The position numbers and the translations under genes are program-made. A stretch of DNA of 64,000 nucleotides from Megaustenia siamemsis. Lineage: Eukaryota > Mollusca > Gastropoda > Stylommatophora > Ariophantidae. Positions 10,345 to 20,717 of this stretch are shown piece by piece (position 1 is the first letter of the stretch; every line of letters begins with the position of its first letter). The stretch is from contig JAVIAB010000051.1 in assembly GCA_032433765.1 (NCBI GenBank), forward strand, positions 80,864,847 through 80,928,846, in the 5' to 3' direction. The notes under the pieces are model-generated. The model worked only from the letters and a program-made list of their open reading frames with translations. It had not been told where the DNA came from and did no database searches.

Positions 10345-11655
10345 ATCTTTGTAGCCATACCGAAGAAGTCAGGCGCCACTGATTGTGAAGACCATCGCAA
10401 TATTAGTCTCATGAGCCATATGACTAAAATATTACTAAGAATAATCATGAGACGTGTAAGGAACAAAATAAAACCAGAAATAAGTGAGGAACAATGTGGA
10501 TTTGTGGAAGGAAAGGGCACCAATAATGCAATATACATCTTAAGGACATTGCTAGAAAGATCTATATATGTGCTTTATAGACTACACGAAAGCATTTGAC
10601 AAAGTAAAGCATGGGGAAATAATAAATATGCTGGAGAAATTAAACATTGATGGCAAGGATCTGCGAATCATAAAAAAACATGTACTGGCAACAAACAGCA
10701 GCTATACGAATTAACAACCAAACAGGACAATTCCAATATATAAAACAAGGAGTCAGACAAGGGTGTGTTCTGTCACCGGATTTTTTCACTTTGCAGCGAA
10801 TATATTATGAGATCAATAGTAGACAAAAAAGGAATTGAAGTCAATGGTCACAACATAAATAATTTGCGATATGCGGATGATACAGTCTTAATAGCAGAGA
10901 CAGAGAACGAACTACAAGAAATGATAGACATAATAGTAGAAGAAAGCAACAAGAAAGGTCTCAGTCTGAATCGTAAGAAACAGAAGTAATGGTTATATTG
11001 AAAAAACAATCATCACCATCATGCAGCATAAAAGTAAACAAGACAAATCTGAAACAAGTACAACGTTTCAAATACTTGGGCACAATAATAACATCAGATG
11101 GGAGATGCACCACAGAAATACAAATCAGAATAGTTCAGGCCAAAATAGCATTTCAGAAAATGAAAAATATCTTATGCAACAAATCTATGTCAATAAAAAT
11201 GAGAAAGAGAGTTCATCGGTGCTATATAGAACCAATTCTGACCTATGGAAGCGAATCATGGACAGTAGACAAACAAATGAAAAGACGATTAGAGGCCACA
11301 GAGATGGGGTTTCTCAGAAGAATGTTCAAAGTTCCCTGGACAGATAAAAAGACCAATGAGGAAGTTCTCAAAGAGGCCAACACAAAAAGGGAGCTCTTAA
11401 AAAACATCAGAAAGAAGCAATCAACATTTTTCGGGCACATCATGAGAAGAGGAAAGTTGGAATACTTGGTTACAACTGGCAAAATAAAAGGAAAGAGAGA
11501 TCGCGGACGACAAAGAGAGAAAATACTGGATAGCTTGGTGTCATGGCATGAAAAACAGTCAACAACAGAACTGATACGATGCACTGTAGATAGAAGATTG
11601 TGGAGGGACATGATCGCCTACGCCAGCCGGCATGGTACATGATGATGATGATGAT
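10345..11655 (+). pseudogene. LINE subfamily A, 5'-truncated ORF2 with RT core and C-terminus
   Basis: It is the longest copy of this subfamily here. RT landmarks in order: CEDHRNISLMSHMTKILLR (about 10385-10440), EQCGFVEGKGTNNAI (about 10490-10535), KQGVRQGCVLSPDF (about 10745-10785), catalytic YADD (about 10868-10880), RFKYLGTII (about 11066), LTYGSESWTV (about 11240-11270), FFGHIMRRGKLEYLVTTGKI (about 11430-11487) and LWRDMIAYASRHGT then stop at 11642, followed by (GATGAT)n. The 5' half breaks by frameshifts near 10575, 10690, 10790 and 10985, while 10989-11642 is one open frame of 217 codons. Endonuclease and most of the upstream ORF are missing. It inserted into SINE1 copy x. Confidence 0.88.
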
Positions 11656-11790
11656 ATAACGCCTGTGCCGCTTTACTTTCCCTGAAAAAATCCGGTACCC
11701 ATTTAAGGCTGGGTGAACTTGGAAGCTGTTGATCGTGATCAAAACCGACCTCTTGTCCTTTGTAGTCCAGTTTACTAAATATTGTGTATG
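11656..11790 (-). mobile_element. SINE1 copy x, 5' part (tRNA-related head)
   Basis: The reverse complement matches the head of the complete copy at 6205-6460, with actggactacaaaggacaag, a B-box-region remnant and gttcacccagccttaaatgg. It is the other half of the copy at 10154-10212. Confidence 0.75.
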
Positions 11791-11989
11791 GTGATAGTTA
11801 AAAAGGAGATATATCAATAGAAACCCGCTAAATTGGCTTTTTCCTTGCTTAAGGAATGTAGATTTCCTGGAGAGGGCGGCTGAACATTTTCTTTCATCAA
11901 AATGGGCAATGGGTGATAGTCAATTCCATTTATTAGACAGAGTTATCGTGTTTGACAATCTGCACATCCTCATTTGGCTATCACGGAGT

Positions 11990-12445
11990 TTGTGTGAAAT
12001 TCCTTGTGATTGTATTTGTTGAGCAGTTCTTGCTTGCTCCTTGTGTGTGTGAAATTCCTTGTGATTGTATTTGTAGGGCAATTCTTGCCTGCACAGTGTG
12101 TGCTTGTATCTCACCTAAAGCTCCTTAGAGCTCCTTGCTCCTTGTGTGTGTGAAATTCCTTGTGATTGTATTTGTTGAGCTGTTCTTGCTTGCTCCTTGT
12201 GTGTGTGAAATTCCTTGTGATTGTATTTGTTGAGCAGTTCTTGCTTGCACCTTGTGTGTGTGTGAAATTCCTTGTGATTGTATTTGTTGAGCTGTTCTTG
12301 CTTGCTCCTTGTGTGTGTGAAATTCCTTGTGATTGTATTTGTTGAGCTGTTCTTGCTTGCACCTTGTGTGTGTGTGAAATTCCTTGTGATTGTATTTGTT
12401 GAGCAGTTCTTGCCTGCACGGTGTGTGCTTGTATCTCACCGAAAG
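11990..12445. repeat. About 53-bp minisatellite, 7-8 units
   Basis: Unit landmarks are tgtgtgtgaaattccttgtg, attgtatttgttgagc(a/t)g and ttcttgcttgc(t/a)cc. Units differ by GT number (53-55 bp). A longer spacer, cacagtgtgtgcttgtatct, occurs at 12093-12112 and in variant form near 12418. The reverse ORFs across it come from the repeat. Confidence 0.93.
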
Positions 12446-13027
12446 CTGCCAGTCCAAATGTGAAGAAATGTTGGGACCTTACATCGACCATCTCTCGCTG
12501 AGACGTTTCAGATTTGACAGAAATAATTCCCCAACATGTTTTATTTCCCTCTCATTTTCCCTGAACTAGAAGTCCAAATGTGGGAAATATTTTTTTTAAC
12601 AAAGAGAAAAAAAACTTGTTCCATTATGAATGTCAATAGTGGAAACCGGCCGCCTGGGTTCTTCCTGGAAATTGGGGAACAGAGACAGATAATGAGAATG
12701 TCAAGGTTCAGCCATTGTACTAATATATTGTGGATATTACCAGTCAGCGTACTTGCCATTTTACGTGTTCTCGACAATCTTCTGCTGAGAATGTCTGTCC
12801 TTGCATTACATCAGAAATGACAACTTCACGGTTTATCTGTACTCATGTTAATTAAATTTATTTATTTAAACGTTATTAAGTGAATTATATTCTTTTTTTA
12901 TTCATCTTTCTGTCCATTCTCTTCTTCTCCTTCTATTGTTGTAGTGTTGCATCAAGTGGATCAAACAATTGATTAAGAGAGTGCTGCAAAACGTTTGATA
13001 TGTTACAGCCTCATGTGTGACACATGC
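12446..13027. other. Unassigned sequence
   Basis: A 94-codon open frame at 12536-12820 has no recognisable features. The rest is AT-rich. Confidence 0.4.
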
Positions 13028-14660
13028 AAACGGTTTTTAAACAAAGCTTTCACATAATCAATATTTAAGGTGTGCATGTCAGTATCATGGGAGTACAACA
13101 TATCAAACGGTTTTTAAACAAAGCTTTCACATAATCAATATTTAAGGTGTGCATGTCAGTATCATGGGAGTACAACATATCAAACGGTTTTTAAACAAAG
13201 CTTTCACATAATCAATATTTAAGGTGTGCATGTCAGTATCATGGGAGTACAACATATCAAACGGTTTTTAAACAAAGATTTCACATAATCAATATTTAAG
13301 GTATGCATGTCAGTATCATGGGAGTACCACATATCAAACGGTTTTTAAACAAAGCTTTTACATAATCAATATTTAAGGTATGCATGTCAGTATCATGGGA
13401 GTACCACATATCAAACGGTTTTTAAACAAAGCTTTCACATAATCAATATGTAAGGTATGCATGTCAGTATCATGGGAGTACCACATATCAAACGGTTTGT
13501 AAACAAAGATTTCACATAATCAATATTTAAGGTGTGCATGTCAGTATCATGGGAGTACAACATATCAAACGGTTTTTAAACAAAACTTTCACGTAATCAA
13601 TATTTAAGGTGTGCATGTCAGTATCATGGGAGTACAACATATCAAACGGTTTTTAAACAAAGATTTCACATAATCAATATTTAAGGTGTGCATGTCAGTA
13701 TCATGGGAGTACAACATATCAAACGGTTTTTAAACAAAGCTTTCACATAATCAATATTTAAGGTGTGCATGTCAGTATCATGGGAGTACCACATATCAAA
13801 CGGTTTGTAAACAAAGCTTTCACATAATCAATATTTAAGGTGTGCATGTCAGTATCATGGGAGTACAACATATCAAACGGTTTTTAAATTTAGCTTTCAC
13901 ATAATCAATATTTAAGGTGTGCATGTCAGTATCATGGGAGTACAACATATCAAACGGTTTTTAAACAAAGCTTTCACATAATCAATATTTAAGGTGTGCA
14001 TGTCAGTATCATGGGAGTACCACATATCAAACGGTTTGTAAACAAAGCTTTCACATAATCAATATTTAAGGTGTGCATGTCACTATCATGGGAGTGCAAC
14101 ATATCAAACGGTTTTTAAACAAAGCTTTCACATAATCAATATTTAAGGTGTGCATGTCAGTATCATGGGAGTACAACATATTAAACGGTTTTTAAACAAA
14201 GCTTTCACATAATCAATATTTAAGGTGTGCATGTCAGTATCATGGGAGTACAACATATCAAACGGTTTTTAAACTAAGCTTTCACATAATCAATATTTAA
14301 GGTGTGCATGTCAGTATCATGGGAGTACAACATATCAAACGGTTTTTAAACTAAGCTTTCACATAATCAATATTTAAGGTGTGCATGTCAGTATCATGGG
14401 AGTACAACATATCAAACGGTTTTTAAACAAAGCTTTCACATAATCAATATTTAAGGTGTGCATGTCAGTATCATGGGAGTACAACATATCAAACGGTTTT
14501 TAAACTAAGCTTTCACATAATCAATATTTAAGGTGTGCATGTCAGTATCATGGGAGTACAACATATCAAACGGTTTTTAAACTAAGCTTTCACATAATCA
14601 ATATTTAAGGTGTGCATGTCAGTATCATGGGAGTACAACATATCAAACGGTTTGTAAAGG
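13028..14660. repeat. 77-bp minisatellite, about 21 units
   Basis: Unit landmarks are catatcaaacggtttttaaa, caaagctttcacataatc and gtgcatgtcagtatcatggg. The cgg of the unit falls at 13031, 13108 and, for the last unit, 14648, giving a period of 77 bp. Most units are over 95% alike, which indicates recent expansion or homogenisation. No open frame runs through it. Confidence 0.97.
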
Positions 14661-15084
14661 TCTCTCCTAAACAATATTTTGAAAACATAATTATTAGAAA
14701 TAATGTGGTTATTTTCAAGATGGTGTTAGAACTACTCAAAACTCCAACTGGAATACATCATTGCGATTAGAGTACTAACGACAACATACACATTAAAGCA
14801 AATATTCTACAATTTTAAATAAAAGAAGCCCTAAATAATGCACACATGAAAAGAGCGCCGCAGCAATGATTACTCAACCAAAAATTTAAAATCTGCCAGA
14901 CGATTTGAGATTGCTACGCCGACTGTATAACAGTTTTGATAAAAAGACAAGCGTTTCTAAATTGAAAGAGCTCCATCATATCTATATAGCAAACGAATAA
15001 ATTCATAGATGCTAATTGTCTTTCTTTGTGATATGTTTTTCATAAAAAACTGAACGCTGAAGAAAAATAAGGTTACTATTATGA
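14661..15084. other. Unassigned AT-rich sequence
   Basis: Nothing recognised. Confidence 0.4.
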
Positions 15085-15556
15085 ACGGAAAATGGCAGTA
15101 GTCGTGACTGTAGACTTTAGACTATACAACGGAATGGCAGTAGTCGTGACTGTAGACTTTAGACTATACAACGGAGTGGCAGTAGTCGTGACTGTAGACT
15201 TTAGACTATACAACGGAATGGCAGTAGTCGTGACTGTAGTCTGTAGACTATACAACGGAATGACAGTAGCCGTGACTGTAGACTTTAGACTATACAACGG
15301 AATGGCAGAACCGTGACTGTAGACTTTAGACTATACAACGGAATGACAGTAGTCGTGACTGTAGACTTTAGACTATACAACGGAATGGCAGAGCCGTGAC
15401 TGTAGACTTTAGACTATACAACGGAATGGCAGTAGCCGTGACTGTAGACTTTAGACTAAACAACGGAATGGCAGAACCGTGACTGTAGACTTTAGACTAT
15501 ACAACGGAATGACAGTAGCCGTGACTGTAGACTTTAGACTATACAACGGAATGGCA
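15085..15556. repeat. 42-bp minisatellite (41-bp variants), about 11 units
   Basis: Unit landmarks are atggcagtagtcgtgactg and tagactttagactatacaac. Because 42 is divisible by 3, both strands stay open over part of the array (15092-15316 plus, 15079-15297 minus). These are repeat artefacts: 41-bp units break the frame and no start context or domain is seen. Confidence 0.95.
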
Positions 15557-16589
15557 TCACTGCAGGCGGGACATTCCCCAATCTGCTCAGCCCTTGGTCC
15601 AGCAACCAACAAAGCTGTTCATCTGGATCGTTCTTACTGTTCTATTGAACGTGTTGCGTTCTGTATAAATAGCGCGCAGCTCATAATGTACTTCAGGGTC
15701 GAAAAAAAACGTGATTGTGCAAAATATAAATAAATATTACTGCTCAATCATACCAAAAACAATTTAGCACAAATACTAAAGAGGAGATTAAAAAAAAAAA
15801 AACTATCTTTACGTCACATAGTACAATTGCTGGTGTATGACGGGGGGCAGTGATAGGACCAGAGAAATAAAGGCCGCTTGGTCAAAGCAGTCGCCACGAC
15901 GTGTGCACAATTCATAAAAAGGAACTAGAAGAAATCGGAGCTGCAAAGTTCTAAATGCTTAACTATGACAATCAGTAGAGAAGAAAATGGGTTATGATCA
16001 TGAGCTATATATATTATTTTTCCAACTAAGAAGTTTTTGTTAGTGTGGACAGATTAAAGCATGAAGAATATCAAAACAAAATGAGATCACTGCCCACCTA
16101 ATCAGCCTATGCTGAAGCCTTAATAAAACCAGTCACACTAAAGTAAGAACCAACGTTGATCAATGAAAATCAACTACCATCTACCCCGTATGTTTACTTT
16201 TACCAATGGTATTCATCGTATGAATAGACCAGATATATATGTCGGCAACTGATATCAAATGTACCATACTAAGTAAGCTCCTTCTATTGTAAAATAAACG
16301 TAAATTCTTATCAAGCAGCTAAACTAGTAGAGAGACAAGACCAACAACGACATTTTGGCACAGATCTTTATCAGATAAATGACAATAAATTGTTCTACTT
16401 TATACAAAAACACGATGGGGAAAGCGCTGCTCTTAAATATATATAAACATAAAGCACTGATCTCAAGATTGAAAATAATGAAAAAGTAACAGTGGCCAGG
16501 ATTTAACACGTCTGTTAGTAACAAGATATAGAGTTAAACAGGGAAAGTAGGGACTCTAAGGCCGAAAAGAAGCCAAACATAGTGGACAA
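15557..16589. other. Unassigned sequence
   Basis: A block around 15850-15905 (gataggaccagagaaataaa) recurs in similar form near 57990-58050, which suggests an undefined dispersed repeat. Otherwise AT-rich with no coding signal. Confidence 0.4.
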
Positions 16590-17040
16590 TTAAGAAAGGG
16601 TCTCATGAGTTTGGATGAAAAGAGGAGGTGGGGGAGGGGGAGGGTGTGGAAGAGAGGGCCATGTTTTAAATGAAAGGTGAAAAAGGCTTAACCATCTGGG
16701 ATGGAGAGTGATGAAACAGGCTATGAGTCGGTTCTCCAAAGCGAACATAGTGTGTGTCAGAGGAGCTAGAGACGATACCGGTAACTTAGAAGTTCTTAGT
16801 GCTAAGATGGCTTGAAGATCTGAAATTAGAGGTGACCGGAGTGGCTGTATCGTGTTCGATGTTGTACAGGTGTGCATAGACGTGTCTCCCAAACGTGTGC
16901 CTGTTTGGTCAATATACGCCTTATGACAGTGTTTATAGATGATGGTACATATGAGATTACGGGATACGCACGTGAAGCCTTCATGGATAAAGGTCCTCTC
17001 TTCTAACGGCCACGCTATTTTAAACATTCACAAAATGAGC
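16590..17040 (-). pseudogene. Penelope-like element, decayed GIY-YIG endonuclease domain
   Basis: A 145-codon reverse frame contains CVSRNLICTIIYKHCHKAYI followed by DQTGTRLGD. This resembles the GIY-YIG endonuclease at the C-terminus of Penelope-like retroelements, whose usual form is C-x-x-x-x-(L/V)-(I/V)-Y-x-I-x-C-x-x-C-x-x-x-Y-I-G-x-T. Here the GIY tyrosine (C in its place) and the YIG glycine (D) are altered, and the usual downstream R-x-x-x-H is not clear. The proline-rich end (PPPPPPP) is a low-complexity extension. The domain is almost certainly inactive. The match is from pattern memory and not from a search. Confidence 0.6.
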
Positions 17041-17059
17041 TACAACAGTATCTAAATGA

Positions 17060-17450
17060 ACTATAGTAAAGCCTGCAGGAACCTTTATATGAAGATTAGC
17101 ACAGAAAAGACAAAGGTCTGACCATAAACAGGAAAGTGAAAATATGGCATTGAGGAAAAATATCTGGAACAAGTAGAGGGTTTACATACTTGTGAAGTTT
17201 TGTAGCAGCAAATGGACAATTGAGAATAGATGCTCTGAAGTAATCGGATAAATATTACTTTCTATTAATATGACAATGAATACAAAAAATCGTTATGCAA
17301 CCCAGTAATTCTGCAACGTTGAGCTATCAGTGTCTAACACGGATGTTAACAGCGAAGGAAACATTACAAATACTGAAATGGGATGTCTTCGAAGAATGCT
17401 TAATGTGACAATTAGAGACAGAGAAAGGAAGACATTAGTCCAGAGTTGAT
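17060..17450 (+). pseudogene. Degenerate LINE ORF2 fragment
   Basis: Scattered frames on the + strand show MKISTEKTKV (about 17088-17120), LEQVEGFTYL (about 17165-17195) and EMGCLRRMLNVTIRDRER (about 17375-17428). These correspond to three consecutive landmarks of non-LTR reverse transcriptases after the catalytic Asp pair. Many stops; fossil. Confidence 0.55.
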
Positions 17451-17489
17451 CCAGTGACAAATAAATGAAGTAGCTTGTACACATATTAT

Positions 17490-17800
17490 ATTCCCCTTTG
17501 TGAACTCCTCTGGTTCTGTGTGCATTTGCGCACATTTCTGCATATTCACGACAGCCACACTCAGGTTACCTTTTCCTTTTCATTTTGACCTCGGCTTGAC
17601 ACACAGGATAGACATGTTTCGATTATTTTTGTTTTGGATGTTTCGTTATTAGTTTTACTTACATATCCGTGTGTGTGTTTTTTTTTGTTTGTTCCTGCTG
17701 AAGGCCTATTGGGCCGAAACGTCGTTTAATCTGTGTCGTCCACTAATCACGTAAAGCTTCTAACATACCATTTTTTTCTATTTTTTAATTGTTCCTCATG
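17490..17800 (+). repeat. Dispersed repeat with hammerhead-ribozyme-like motif (copy 1)
   Basis: About 300 bp shared with 40170-40480, including gtgaactcctctggtt, tgcatttgcgcacatttctg, acacaggatagaca and gtaaagcttctaacatacca. Both copies contain CTGCTGA, a GGCC...GGCC hairpin and then GAAAC-GTC (17695-17723). This is the order of the hammerhead catalytic core (CUGAUGA - stem II - GAAAC), with one core base changed. Such motifs are known in the terminal repeats of Penelope-like elements; a decayed GIY-YIG piece lies 450 bp away, on the opposite strand. Confidence 0.6.
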
Positions 17801-18640
17801 TACATATAACCCGATTCCCAACAAACAGCAAGCGTTAAAAACTTATGTGGAAGAGGTAGAGGAAGACTCCCCAAGAGATGGACAATCGAAAAGTCTCATA
17901 CAAGATCAACAAGAGTCTCAACATTGTTCATCTGTAATGGAAAAGTAGAATATTACATCCATTTATATTGTCTCTTATGCAGTTGTAAAGTTATCATTAT
18001 TTTCCTCTCCAGCAACCATTTATTCAATTTCGTACGTAATTTGTAATTCTAATTTTGTTTTTTTTGTTATCCACCATTTGTGCTTAGATTGCCAGCAAAA
18101 GTGCAAGTGTTTATGTAATTTGCTACAACTCCCAGTTGTGCATCTTTGCAATTTCTGCCTTCAGGTTTTGACTGAGTATGTTTCAAAGTCAAAGCGTTTC
18201 ATATTATTTTTAGGTTCTACTTAATTGCTTGTCTAGTAACACCTGTAGCTAGTTTTTTTTAAAACTGTCCTCTCCATAATTTCAACAAATGTACCGATTT
18301 GTTTTCTACCGCAGTTAACAATTTCTAATGTGATATATCTTATCTGATCCTGAACATGTAACACATTCAGTTTTTTAAAATTACAGATAAAACAGTTTTA
18401 AAAGTTCCAGATTAATTTAAGTTATAGATGATCACGTCAGATAATTCCTTATTAAAAAATAAAACATGGTTTTAAAATCAAAATATGGGAAGTTCATGTA
18501 TTTTTCTACATAATTTTAACATCTATTTGTTACTACAAATTTAGTCGCTTTGTGAATTTGTACTGACTTTCTACTCAACATGTTCGACTTCAACACTGCA
18601 TTTTTGAATATCGGGTTGCTTTATGTCTTTCATCCCTATT
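17801..18640. other. Unassigned AT-rich sequence
   Basis: T-rich. No coding or repeat family recognised. Confidence 0.4.
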
Positions 18641-18647
18641 GCTTAAT

Positions 18648-19395
18648 CAGACTGGTTAGTCTTTATTCAGGAGCAAATCAGACTGGTTAGTCTTTATTCA
18701 GGAGCAAATCAGACTGGGTTAGTCTTTATTCAGGAGCAAATCAGACTGGTTAGTCTTCATTCAGGAGCAAATCAGACTGGTTAGTCTTTATTCAGGAGCA
18801 AATCAGACTGGTTAGTCTTCATTCAGGAGCAAATCAGACTGGTTAGTCTTTATTCAGAAGCAAATCAGACTGGTTAGTCTTTATTCAAGAGTAAATCAGA
18901 CTGATTAGGTCTTTATTCAGGAGCATATCAGACTGGTTAGTCTTTATTCAGGAGCAAATCAGACTGGTTAGTCTTTATTCAGGAGCAATTCAGACTGGTT
19001 AGTCTTTATTCAGGTGCAAATCAGACTGGTTAGTCTTTATTCAGGAGCATATCAGACTGGTTAGTCTTTATTCAGGAGCAAATAAGATTGATTAGTCTTT
19101 ATTCAGGAGCAAATATGATTGGTTAGTCTTTATTCCGGAGCAAATCAGAATGGTTAGTCTTTATTCAGGAGCAAATCAGCCTGGTTAGTCTTTATTCAGG
19201 AGCAAATCAGCCTGGTTAGTCTTTATTCAAGAGCAAATCAGACTGGTTAGTTTTTATTCAGGAGCAAATCAGCCTGGTTAGTCTTTATTCAGGAGCAAAT
19301 CAGCCTGGTTAGTCTTTATTCAGGAGCAAATCAGCCTGGTTAGTCTTTATTCAAGAGCAAATCAGCCTGGTTAGTCTTTATTCAGGAGCATCACC
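18648..19395. repeat. 31-bp minisatellite, about 24 units
   Basis: Unit landmarks are gactggttagtctttattca and ggagcaaatca. Variants include cctgg for actgg in the last third, gattgg, and one-base indels. Frames do not stay open. Confidence 0.96.
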
Positions 19396-19639
19396 TAGAG
19401 ATGGAGTAGTCTATCTAAATCAGCTCTTTTGTTTGCGATCTTGACATACGCAGTCAGCTTTGAGTCGCTTACTGATCTCAGCTCACGTGCTGGATGGCGT
19501 CTTGGCCATACCTGCTGTAAAATAAACACTGACGTCGGCTCGCAGGATTTCTTTTTTTGTGTGTTTTGTTTTGCGTAGACCGTTAGATGTAGACCGTTAG
19601 ACGTAGACCGTTAGGCGTGATGCTGACAACCTTACCCTG

Positions 19640-20030
19640 AGATTCGCTTCTCGGAAACCCTAATTGGGGACACCATCATGGTTGTAGAATCTTGTGGTGT
19701 TACAATGCCGAAGATGGACATATGTCGGACATGTGCTGAGAAGAGACAACAAGAGAATTCCAAAACAGGCTTTTCTATGGGAAAATCTGGATACAGAAAA
19801 AGAGGAAGACCAAATGAGACACTAAAAAGATCACTTATAAAAGAAGCAAAGTTGGCAAGCATAGATTCATTAGATATGACCAAACATCTCGCCCGGAATA
19901 AAGATGGGCGCAAAATAAACTACAGGCCGTGTTCGACGATGAAAAACCCCGCCAACCAGTTGGCTATTTCTTTGCCACGAACTCTTGGACGTCCAGGGCA
20001 GTATATCAAAGTTAGGCTGTTATGAGATAT
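19640..20030 (+). pseudogene. LINE ORF2 C-terminal fragment
   Basis: The frame 19678-20025 contains GYRKRGRPNETLKRSLIKEA followed by KLASIDSLDMTKHLARNKDG. This fits the usual LINE C-terminal pattern G-K-R-x-R-G-R-P-x-x-T-W-x-R-S-x-x-x-E, ending about 30 residues later. The upstream '(F/W)-x-GHV-x-R' block is not clear. Short and isolated; non-functional. Confidence 0.45.
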
Positions 20031-20104
20031 ACCGAGTAGGTTCCAACACTTCCCGCGGAGTCAGCTTGCATGTTAAAAAGCCTGACGCTGCTTACATCTC
20101 ACTT

Positions 20105-20395
20105 CTTCATCATCATCATCATGTGCCAACCGGTTGGCGTAGGCGATCATGTCCCTCCACAATCTTCTATCTACAGTGCATCGTATCAGTTCTGTTGTTG
20201 ACTGTTTTCCATGCCATGACACCAAGCTATCCAGTATTTTATCTCTTTGTCGTCCGCGATTTCTCTTTCCTTTTTCTTTTGCCAGTTGTAACCAAGTATT
20301 CCAACTTTCCTCCTCTCATGATGTGCCCGATAAATGTTGATTGCTTCTTTCTGATGTTTTTTAAGAGCTCCCTTTTTCTCTCTTACTCCCTTCTT
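20105..20395 (-). pseudogene. LINE subfamily A, 3'-end fragment
   Basis: The minus strand encodes KVGILGYNWQ...REIADDKEIKYWIAW in shifted frame, matching the VTTGKI...DSLVSWHGK tail of the 49032-49733 copy. It ends in a (CATCAT)n complement tail at 20107-20122. It stops abruptly after the KKGAL block. Confidence 0.75.
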
Positions 20396-20717
20396 ATTGT
20401 GGTCCCAAATAGATCCCAGCATAAAAATCATTGAATGTTTAAAATGCAGGTGTCAGATGCAATTAAAGACCTTATCTTAAGATAGATCTTGAGATTTCTT
20501 TTCATTAAAATTAATCCTTCTTGATCAGCCGGAGAAATTGAAAACGAAATAATTTTTTTTTCACTTGCAGGAGCACATAACCTCTTCAGAAGCACATAGC
20601 ATTCGTGTTTTAACCACTGCAAAACTATATCGTCATCAAGAGCCATGCTAATTATCATATTTGATCTTTTACCTCTACATAACTAGAATTGATGATCAAT
20701 ACCTTTGTTGAGCTTTT

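Noticed and set aside
12111..12491. 126-codon reverse ORF with a repeated THKEQARTAQQIQSQ-like peptide
   Set aside because: Comes from the 53-bp minisatellite; units of 53-55 bp put the same peptide in different frames.
13028..14660. Possible centromeric satellite
   Set aside because: Only about 21 units in a bounded array beside unrelated sequence; minisatellite is the safer call.
15079..15316. Open frames on both strands with repeated peptide units
   Set aside because: Produced by a 42-bp tandem repeat whose length is divisible by three; 41-bp units break the frame and no domain or start context exists.
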